Of a stretch of DNA of 64,000 bases, positions 52,491 through 64,000 are shown piece after piece; position 1 is the stretch's first letter, and each line of letters begins with the position of its first letter. Below the pieces are notes generated by a model. It saw only the letters and a list, made by a program, of their open reading frames with translations. It did no database searches and was not told the DNA's origin. This DNA comes from an uncultured Flavobacterium sp. Lineage in GTDB: Bacteria; Bacteroidota; Bacteroidia; Flavobacteriales; Flavobacteriaceae. The stretch is from positions 370,287 to 434,286 of the forward strand of contig NZ_OY730245.1 in NCBI RefSeq assembly GCF_963422545.1, in the 5' to 3' direction. The position numbers and the translations under genes were made by a program.

Positions 52491-53852
52491 TTAAATTTTG
52501 GAATTTAAATTTTCTATCCCATATTCCTCTAATTTTCGATACAAAGTCGCAATCCCAATTTCGAGTAAACGAGCAGTTTCGGCTTTATTGCCTTTGGTGT
52601 AGTTTAAAACCTTCTGAATATGTAATTTTTCAACACTTTGCATAGAGAAAGCTGACATTGATTTGGTAGGTTTTTCAGGCTGATGCTGCATCTCGTAAGG
52701 CAAAACATCTGAAGTTAAAACAGTACCGTTGCTTAAAATTACAGATCTCTCAATGACATTCTTAAGTTCACGAATGTTTCCCGGCCAGGAATAATTTTCT
52801 AATTTCTGAAGAAAATCATCAGCAATATCTATGTTTTTTTTATTCGTTTTTTCAGAAAATTGTTTGACAAAAGAATAAGTCAAAGGAGCAATATCTTTTA
52901 TTCTTTCACGCAAAGGCGGAAGCGTAATCTCAAAAATATTCAATCGGAAATATAAATCAGAACGAAAACGGTGTTCTTCGCTTTCTATTTTTAAATCTCT
53001 GTTTGTCGCGGCAATTAATCTGAAATTTGATTTTTTGGGAGTTGTGTCACCAATCGGAATGTATTCGTTGGTTTCTAAAACACGCAATAATTTGGCTTGC
53101 AGCTCAATTGGCATTTCTCCAATTTCATCGAGAAATAAAGTTCCGCCATTTGCCTCTTCTATAAAACCTTTTTTATCTTTTAAAGCTCCGGTAAAAGCAC
53201 CTTGTTTATGCCCGAAAAGTTCACTTTCCAGGATTTCTTTACTAAAAGTACTGCAGTTTAGTGCTACAAAAGATTTCCCCACACGATTGCTGTTTTCATG
53301 AATGGCCTGCGCAAAAACTTCTTTTCCGGTTCCGGTTTCTCCTGTAAGTAAAACGGTCGAATCAGTTTTGGCTACTTTTTTAGCAAGATCAATAACTTGT
53401 TCGATTCCTTTTGATTTTCCGATAATAGTATTGAAAGAATATTTATCTCCAATACGTTTTTCTAATTGCTGAACTTTTTTCTGCAAATGTGCTTTCTCAA
53501 CAGCTTTGTATAAAAGCGGAATAATTTTGTCGTTATCATCACCTTTTACAATATAATCAAAAGCGCCGTTTTTCATTGCCTGAACTCCATCCGGAATATT
53601 CCCGAAAGCAGTTAATAAAATAACTTCAATCAAAGGGAAACTTCCTTTTATGTTTTGCAGAAAATCAACACCATTGCCGTCAGGTAATTTTACGTCACAT
53701 AAAACGACATCAATATCAGTTTGTTCGAGTTTTTTAAAACCTGATTTTAAATCTTTGGCTTCAATCACTTCAAAACCTTCAGATTTTATAATGCGAGCCA
53801 ACAGACTTCTAAGTTTTTCTTCGTCGTCTATAATTAAAATTTTGTGTGTCAT
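52491..53852 (-). CDS. Sigma-54-dependent response regulator (NtrC family)
   Basis: 453-aa activator: receiver (residues 1-120, phospho-Asp53 in VLCDVKLPDGNG), AAA+ domain (about 140-380) with Walker A GETGTGKE, the sigma-54 contact loop GAFTGA in HKQGAFTGALKD, Walker B GGTLFLDEIGEMP and SWPGNIRELKNVIERS, and a C-terminal Fis-type HTH (NKAETARLLEIGIATLYRKLEEYG). ATG 53852 (MTHKILIIDDE) is the natural start; the longer frame start at 53894 is not conserved-looking. It lies upstream of kdp in the same direction and probably replaces the OmpR-type KdpE used in E. coli; its kinase partner would be the HAMP-PAS kinase at the other end. Confidence 0.93.
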   Translation of the reverse strand: MTHKILIIDDEEKLRSLLARIIKSEGFEVIEAKDLKSGFKKLEQTDIDVVLCDVKLPDGNGVDFLQNIKGSFPLIEVILLTAFGNIPDGVQAMKNGAFDYIVKGDDNDKIIPLLYKAVEKAHLQKKVQQLEKRIGDKYSFNTIIGKSKGIEQVIDLAKKVAKTDSTVLLTGETGTGKEVFAQAIHENSNRVGKSFVALNCSTFSKEILESELFGHKQGAFTGALKDKKGFIEEANGGTLFLDEIGEMPIELQAKLLRVLETNEYIPIGDTTPKKSNFRLIAATNRDLKIESEEHRFRSDLYFRLNIFEITLPPLRERIKDIAPLTYSFVKQFSEKTNKKNIDIADDFLQKLENYSWPGNIRELKNVIERSVILSNGTVLTSDVLPYEMQHQPEKPTKSMSAFSMQSVEKLHIQKVLNYTKGNKAETARLLEIGIATLYRKLEEYGIENLNSKI

Positions 53853-54139
53853 TTGAGGAAAATTCTTGAATCGAAATTTGTTATCGAGATACAAATTTAG
53901 GTTTTAAATCATTCAACTTTTTGCTCGATAGGAAATTGTTTTGAAAAAATAATTTTAAGATCGTAAAGTTGTTGTCCCTGTTATAAAATTAACTTTTAGA
54001 GTATTTGATGACGATATTACAATTATACATATAACAGCATTAAAGTATTTAACACTCGTAAATATTATAATTCTATTAACATGAAAGAATTTAGGCTTTG
54101 TGTCAAATGAAGTATTTTTGCATAAAAGTTACATTATAT

Positions 54140-55141
54140 ATGAAAGATCCAATTTCAATCTCAATATTAGAACTCGCTATCATTACACAGGATAGCAATG
54201 CTACAGAAACATTTCAAAAAACAAAAGACATAGCCCAACTCGCAGATCAATTAGGGTATAAGCGTTTTTGGTTAGCAGAACATCACAATATGGCACACGT
54301 TGCCAGTTCTGCGACAGTAGTTTTAATTGGATATATCGCTAGCCAGACAAAAAATATCCGTGTAGGTTCTGGCGGAATCATGTTGCCGAATCATTCTCCT
54401 TTAATAGTAGCAGAACAATTCGGAACATTAGAAATACTTTACCCAAACCGGATCGACTTAGGATTAGGAAGAGCTCCGGGAACAGATCAGCCAACTGCCG
54501 AGGCAATCCGAAAAGACTTTTTTGAGCAGGCACAACGATTTCCGCAAAACGTAACTAAGCTTCAGGATTATTTCTCGATAGAAAATGCTACAGCAAAAGT
54601 TCGTGCATTTCCGGCCGAAGGCACAAATATTCCAATTTGGATTTTAGGTTCAAGTATGGAAAGTGCTGCTCTTGCCGCTGCTTATGGTTTGCCTTACGCA
54701 TTTGCCGGACATTTTGCGCCACGCCAAATGATTCAGGCGTTTGAGTTTTATCGCGAGAATTTCCAAGCTTCCGCAGTTTTAGATAAACCCAAAACAATGG
54801 CGTGCGTTAATATCGTTGCCGCAGACACAAATGAAGAAGCCGAATTTCTATCGACCAGTTTATATCAAATGTTTCTCAACTTGATCCGTAACGATCGTAA
54901 AGGATTGCAACCGCCTGTTCCGTCTTTGGATGAAATCATGAGCGAAGAAGAACGTTTTCATGTCGATCAAATGACAGCATGCACTTTTACAGGAAACAAA
55001 GAACAGTTAAAAGTAGATCTTAAAAAGTTTATTGATTACACAAGAATCGATGAGTTAATGGTAACCAGCCCAATCTTTGATCATCAAGCCAAACTAAAAA
55101 GTATACAGATCACCAAAGAAGTAATCGACAGTTTAAATTAA
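54140..55141 (+). CDS. Luciferase-like (LLM class) flavin-dependent oxidoreductase
   Basis: 333-aa TIM-barrel FMN/F420-type monooxygenase. Features: N-terminal strand ISISILELAII, RFWLAEHHNMAHVASSATVVLIGYIA (the conserved EHH motif), IRVGSGGIMLPNHSPLIVAEQFGTLE, RIDLGLGRAPGTD and IWILGSSMESAALAAAYGLPYAFAGHF. It belongs to the MsnO8-like branch of the bacterial luciferase family by these motifs. Substrate unknown. Start 54140 is chosen over 54098 because the extra 14 residues are unlike the family. It is monocistronic, ending in a palindrome-rich stretch before the rRNA operon. Confidence 0.92.
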   Translation: MKDPISISILELAIITQDSNATETFQKTKDIAQLADQLGYKRFWLAEHHNMAHVASSATVVLIGYIASQTKNIRVGSGGIMLPNHSPLIVAEQFGTLEILYPNRIDLGLGRAPGTDQPTAEAIRKDFFEQAQRFPQNVTKLQDYFSIENATAKVRAFPAEGTNIPIWILGSSMESAALAAAYGLPYAFAGHFAPRQMIQAFEFYRENFQASAVLDKPKTMACVNIVAADTNEEAEFLSTSLYQMFLNLIRNDRKGLQPPVPSLDEIMSEEERFHVDQMTACTFTGNKEQLKVDLKKFIDYTRIDELMVTSPIFDHQAKLKSIQITKEVIDSLN

Positions 55142-55199
55142 GTACACATATATATAAGTAGAAATTCACACTATTATATAAGGAAGAGTTTCCTCCCAC

Positions 55200-55230
55200 A
55201 ACCCGACAGGTTTTCAAAACCTGTCGGGTT
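55200..55230. repeat. Palindrome after the LLM oxidoreductase gene
   Basis: AACCCGACAGGTTTT, one C, and its complement, followed by TATTTTT. Near copy of 46968-47000. Probable bifunctional repeat/terminator. Confidence 0.8.
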
Positions 55231-55391
55231 TATTTTTGACACCTATTATATAAGAGCAAAATCGCACTATAATATATAAGAACAGTTTTTGTCCGGCTGA
55301 GCGAAGTCGAAGCTTTTTAGTTTGGAATTTGAACTCGAGCGCCAGCGAACAGGCGAAGCAATTTTAAGAAATTGCAATTTACGTAAGTATA

Positions 55392-55496
55392 AGGAGCTTA
55401 ATCCCGTTATGTGCTCCAATCTTTTGCTTTTTAAAGAAAAAAGCAAAAGGATTTCCGCTACTATCGGGGCTAGGGCAGTAGTTTTCAAAAGAAGAT
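55392..55496. repeat. Dispersed hairpin repeat, copy C
   Basis: GGAGCTTAATCCCG ... CAATCTTTTGCTTTTT/AAAAAGCAAAAGGATT stem ... CTACTATCGGGGCTAGGGC ... AAAAGAAGAT. Best match to copy B on the right side and to copy A in its tail. Confidence 0.75.
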
Positions 55497-55751
55497 CAGC
55501 TATAAAAGAGAAGAAAACGCCTAAAAAATAAAACTTCTGCGTCTTTGCACCTTTGAGAGATTAAGAAAAACAGAGTGAAATAGGGAAAAAAGCAAACTTT
55601 GTGCCTTAGTGCCTTAGTGGCAAACCAGACAGAGACAGGCAAATTCACTCCAAAGACCACAAAGGAGTATAAAGCTTTAAAAAACTTCCGTGTGTAAAAA
55701 ACGCAAAACCAGTGAGTTATATAAAAGATTAAAAATAATTCAGAAAAGTCA

Positions 55752-55816
55752 TTGTTTAACCGAATGAAGTGCCTACTTTTGCACCCGCAACAACGGCGAC
55801 GTTCACTGATAGACTG
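55752..55816 (+). promoter_or_regulatory. rRNA promoter module P1 with boxA-like element
   Basis: TTG (55752-55754), N19, TACTTTTG (55774-55781), then the CACCCGC start region, and 20 bp after the -7 box the element GTTCACTGATAGACTG (55801-55816). Same -7 core and spacing in P2 and in the second operon. Confidence 0.75.
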
Positions 55817-55872
55817 ACAGGAATTGATAATCGAAGAAGAGAATTTATTTTCAAAAAAAGATTAGAAAAAGC

Positions 55873-55938
55873 TTGTGAGATTTTAAATTGAATGTTACAT
55901 TTGCACCCCGCAAAAAGCGGAAGCTCATTGAAAGATTG
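55873..55938 (+). promoter_or_regulatory. rRNA promoter module P2 with boxA-like element
   Basis: TTG (55873-55875), N20, TACATTTG (55896-55903), a CCGC-AAAAA-GCGG mini-hairpin, and GCTCATTGAAAGATTG (55923-55938), again exactly 20 bp after the -7 box. It lies 122 bp after P1. Confidence 0.75.
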
Positions 55939-55998
55939 GTAGGTTTTAGGAAGAAAAAAAGAAAGTAAAATTTCTTTTAAAAAACTTCAAAAAAAACA

Positions 55999-56086
55999 TT
56001 TGCCAATTAGAAAAAAGTTTTCTACTTTTGCACCCGCCTTGAGAAACAGGCGAGATTGAAAAAGAAACACGTTCGTAGACATATTG
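55999..56086 (+). promoter_or_regulatory. rRNA promoter module P3 with boxA-like element
   Basis: TTTG (55999-56002), N20, TACTTTTG (56023-56030), a CGCCT/AGGCG hairpin (56035-56052), and GTTCGTAGACATATTG (56071-56086), 41 bp after the -7 box. Closest to the 16S gene. Confidence 0.75.
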
Positions 56087-56198
56087 AATTGACAGCCGTT
56101 TTAACAGAGATGTTAAAACAAAAGAATAAGAGTAATAGAATTGAGAGATTCGAAAAGAACCGATAGATAAAACATCGCAATATAATATAAAAAATATA

Positions 56199-57713
<1,515 letters not shown>

Positions 57714-57834
57714 AGAGCCTCAAATGTTAGCATTTATGCACGTTGAGGAAAAAAGATGTCTATCTAAAGGATCTGAATTTTAAAATTCAATTACTCTTGC
57801 TGTTAGTTCAAATAATAAATTTTAAGTAAAACAG

Positions 57835-57908
57835 AGTCTCGTAGCTCAGCTGGTTAGAGTACTACACTGATAATGTAGGGGTCGGCAGTTCGAGTCTGCC
57901 CGGGACTA
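57835..57908 (+). tRNA. tRNA-Ile (GAT) in the 16S-23S spacer
   Basis: Cloverleaf of 74 bases: acceptor AGTCTCG/CGGGACT, anticodon stem CTACA/TGTAG with loop CTGATAA (GAT) and T arm CAGTTCGAGTCTG. Standard spacer tRNA. Confidence 0.96.
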
Positions 57909-58062
57909 CTTTTTAAATTGTTGATTATAAATTATGAATTGTAAATTATAAAAAACAATAACAAATTAAAAAGACTGTAAGCTTAAAAAAAAGGAAATTT
58001 TAGAAGTTGAGCGTTTATGAGTGAATTCATAACTCATAATTCATAACTCATCATTTAAAAAT

Positions 58063-58136
58063 GGGGGATTAGCTCAGCTGGCTAGAGCGCCTGCCTTGCA
58101 CGCAGGAGGTCAACGGTTCGACTCCGTTATTCTCCA
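58063..58136 (+). tRNA. tRNA-Ala (TGC) in the 16S-23S spacer
   Basis: Cloverleaf of 74 bases: acceptor GGGGGAT/ATTCTCC, anticodon stem CCTGC/GCAGG, loop CTTGCAC (TGC), and T arm CGGTTCGACTCCG. Standard partner of tRNA-Ile. Confidence 0.96.
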
Positions 58137-58163
58137 CGAATTTACTGAAAAAAGTAAATAAAA

Positions 58164-58189
58164 GTTCATTGACATATTGAGATAAGAAA
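58164..58189 (+). promoter_or_regulatory. 23S leader: boxA-like element and 5' half of processing stem
   Basis: GTTCATTGACATATTG (58164-58179) is the fourth copy of the 16-base box. ACATATTGAGATAAGAAA (58172-58189) can pair with TTTCTTTATCTCAGTATGT (61209-61227) after 23S, with one mismatch and one bulge, forming the precursor stem. Confidence 0.65.
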
Positions 58190-58271
58190 ATAATAAAAAG
58201 TAGAAAGCGTTTTTTACAATTTTATTGTAAAAGACAAAAAAAACGGTCATAATTAAATTTATGATTGGTAC

Positions 58272-61152
<2,881 letters not shown>

Positions 61153-61208
61153 CACCCTTTTCCCGATAGCTTCGGCTATCGGGAGGAAACTTTCTAATAA
61201 ATTTATGT

Positions 61209-61227
61209 TTCTTTATCTCAGTATGTT
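61209..61227 (+). other. 3' half of the 23S processing stem
   Basis: TTTCTTTATCTCAGTATGT complements 58172-58189. RNase III-type cleavage of such a stem releases pre-23S in other bacteria. Confidence 0.6.
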
Positions 61228-61300
61228 AAAATATTTTTTAATTGATAATTAACAATTTATAATTAACAATTAAAAGTTGCCTAAAGCAACTAACAACCTT

Positions 61301-61408
61301 AAGGTGGTTATTGCGGCGGGGCTCACCTCTTCCCATCCCGAACAGAGTAGTTAAGCCCGCCTGCGCAGATGGTACTGCAGTTATGTGGGAGAGTATGTCG
61401 TCGCCTTT
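61301..61408 (+). rRNA. rrf: 5S ribosomal RNA
   Basis: About 108 bases. The terminal helix AAGGTG/CGCCTT closes the molecule; CACCTCTTCCCATCCCGAACAGAG is the loop A to loop B/C core, and GATGGTACTGCAGTTATGTGGGAGAGTA the loop D/E region. The gene lies 150 bp after 23S. Confidence 0.93.
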
Positions 61409-61414
61409 CTTTTG

Positions 61415-61447
61415 AAAAACCCTGTTTCTAACGAAACGGGGTTTTTT
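61415..61447 (+). terminator. Terminator of the first rRNA operon
   Basis: AAAAACCCTGTTTC, loop TAAC, GAAACGGGGTTTTTT. A strong terminator 6 bp after 5S. Confidence 0.92.
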
Positions 61448-61508
61448 GGTTTATGACCGTTTGTGTTTTACCAAAAAGCACACGGGGAAATTTAAAATCC
61501 TCTGAAAA

Positions 61509-61554
61509 CACAAAGCCCGCAAAGCTGTTAACAAATAACTTTGCGGACTTTGTG
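61509..61554. repeat. Inverted repeat after the rRNA terminator
   Basis: CACAAAGCCCGCAAAG (61509-61524) and CTTTGCGGACTTTGTG (61539-61554), one mismatch. Possibly part of the remnant element to its right. Confidence 0.65.
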
Positions 61555-61616
61555 ATTAAATGAGGTTTTGTGTTGATTTTCTTGGATCAACACGAAAATC
61601 TGAGGAGCAGCAAAAA

Positions 61617-61979
61617 TTAAGCATAAATATTAGTTAGTCTGAAAAGGAAGTATTCCATATTCCTAACACCTCTGAATTTTGATCTGAATGCTTTTATTTT
61701 TGCATTAAAAGATTCTGCAGAAGCATTGGTGTTTCTATTGTCAAAATAGTTCAATATGGTTTGATAATGATTCATAATTGTACGAGAGATTGTACCGAAA
61801 GACTTAAATCCAGTTTGATCTACTTTTTCATGCCATTTGGCTAATTTTGCAAAACCAATGATCTTATTGGTTGTATTCTTAAAAATACTTCGAAGTTTCT
61901 GAGTTAAGTTATATCCTTTTTGAATCTCAGGATATAATTCAGATAGTAACGCAGCGCGTTCGGTTTGATTTTGAGTCTA
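61617..61979 (-). pseudogene. C-terminal relic of an ISAon1/ISL3-type transposase
   Basis: On the minus strand a frame reads from 61976 down to a stop at 61617 and encodes about 120 residues, including FAKLAKWHEKV, RNTNASAESFNAKIKAFR and RNMEYFLFRLTNIYA. This is the end of the DDE domain of ISL3-related (ISAon1-type) transposases, with the final catalytic Glu probably in NASAESFNAK. It is cut off upstream by TAG at 61977-61979 and has no start codon or N-terminal two thirds. I see no matching second IS end, so it is a decayed fragment. It lies between two rRNA operons. Confidence 0.75.
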
Positions 61980-62749
61980 TTTTGATTTTCAATTACGACT
62001 CGCAGTTTTAACCGTGGGATGTGGATTGTGATGATGATATATTCTCTGGTCAAAGGAATTCATTTCGGTTAATTTGAATGTGTATTATGTGATCTGTTGG
62101 TTTTAGCTAGTGGTTTTTTGTTTTACATCTATATGTAAGTAGAAAATGATATTAAAATATATTGCAATCAATAATTGTTGAGATGAGTGTTCCGGTCCTG
62201 AAGCTTCGGGACGGGAGAATCTGTTTTTGAATTTTATGATTGATATTTAAATAAAGATTCGGAGTTATTTCCTTTTTATCTATTACAACCTTTTATTTTT
62301 TAAAAGAAAAAGAGCTCCTTTTGTCTTGAAGCTTCGGGATCGGGACTATCAGGACCTGGATATTAGTTTTTATAAGAAGAGTATTTATGTATAAGTGGAA
62401 AATGAAACTTTACGGCTTTGTGAGAAAGTGGATAAATTGGAGGAAAAATCAAACTTTGAATCTTGATGTCTTAGTGCAAGGCCGCATAAAACGAGCAAGA
62501 AACAATAAAAAGTACTTTTGGGTATTATTATAAAGTTGGCGGAGAATAGGTGAAAAAGTTGCGAAGCTCGTAAAACAGGCGCGTTTTGAAATGGCTAAAT
62601 TGTGATAAATACATGTAAAGTAGGAAAAAAGCTTAGAATTTGTAAAAAATCAAAAACTCTAAGTTTACTGTTATCAGAATGTTAAGAAAAAGTTTCGAAA
62701 AAGAATAAAGAAACTCTGTAAAACCCCTTGTAAATGTAAATAAAGGGTG
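61980..62749. other. Intergenic region between transposase relic and second rRNA promoter
   Basis: Holds a CCGGTCCTGAAGCTTCGGG stem (about 62189), copy D of the dispersed hairpin repeat and AT-rich filler. A short frame near 62060-61990 (minus) is too degenerate to call. Confidence 0.45.
62261..62380. repeat. Dispersed hairpin repeat, copy D (most diverged)
   Basis: GGAGTTATTTCC ... ACCTTTTATTTTTTAAAAGAAAAAG stem region split by changes, CTCCTTTTGTC, GGGACTATCAGGACCTGG and a TATAAGAAGA tail follow the same order of blocks as copies A-C. Confidence 0.55.

Positions 62750-64000
<1,251 letters not shown>

Noticed and set aside
61990..62060. Short minus-strand frame next to the transposase relic
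   Set aside because: Too short and degenerate, no recognisable transposase start; left inside the intergenic description.

Overview
The window comes from the chromosome of a Flavobacterium-like member of the Bacteroidota. The evidence is the 16S/23S rRNA sequence, AT-rich DNA, promoters of the TTG-N19/20-TAnnTTTG type, almost no Shine-Dalgarno sequences before strong genes although the 16S 3' end keeps CCTCC, and a family set (mitochondrial-type aconitase, DUF3467 after rpoC, Bacteroidota-style kdp operon) typical of that group.

Layout. 1-14.9 kb is the conserved information-processing block: a partial Xer recombinase, ribosome hibernation factor, three tRNAs, tuf, tRNA-Trp, secE, nusG, rplK, rplA, rplJ, rplL, rpoB, rpoC and a DUF3467 gene. 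15.1-32.8 kb is a run of single housekeeping genes: prfC, a secreted GH13 amylase lipoprotein, a SurA-like PPIase, a MoxR ATPase, two different aconitases side by side, a LysM-NlpC/P60 wall hydrolase, a histidine kinase/receiver pair and an amino-acid permease. 33.0-41.0 kb is a DNA-damage island: a LexA-like S24 repressor diverges from dinB and a DnaE-type polymerase, followed by a DnaQ-exonuclease/GIY-YIG fusion, an AlkB-type dioxygenase and a DUF1810 gene. 41.2-53.9 kb holds a PAP2 phosphatase and a potassium-uptake (Kdp) locus: a sigma-54 activator, an unknown 93-aa gene, a 28-aa membrane ORF, kdpF, kdpA, kdpB, kdpC, a porin-like barrel, a stand-alone KdpD sensor domain and a separate HAMP-PAS histidine kinase. 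54.1-55.1 kb is a luciferase-like oxidoreductase. 55.8-61.4 kb is a complete rRNA operon (16S-Ile-Ala-23S-5S). After a transposase relic a second operon starts at 62.75 kb, identical to the first as far as the window runs.

The points most worth following are outside the genes. Each rRNA operon is driven by three tandem promoter modules. The three modules and the 23S leader each carry a 16-base box resembling the boxA antitermination signal. The junctions of the kdp locus are packed with different palindromic repeats, and a hairpin-centred dispersed repeat occurs four times. The repressor/dinB/dnaE control region has two inverted repeats, one covering the predicted dinB -7 element. The strongest candidate for an incompletely described system is the damage island, followed by the variant Kdp locus with split KdpD, porin and sigma-54 regulator. 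No CRISPR array, prophage or complete insertion sequence was seen.
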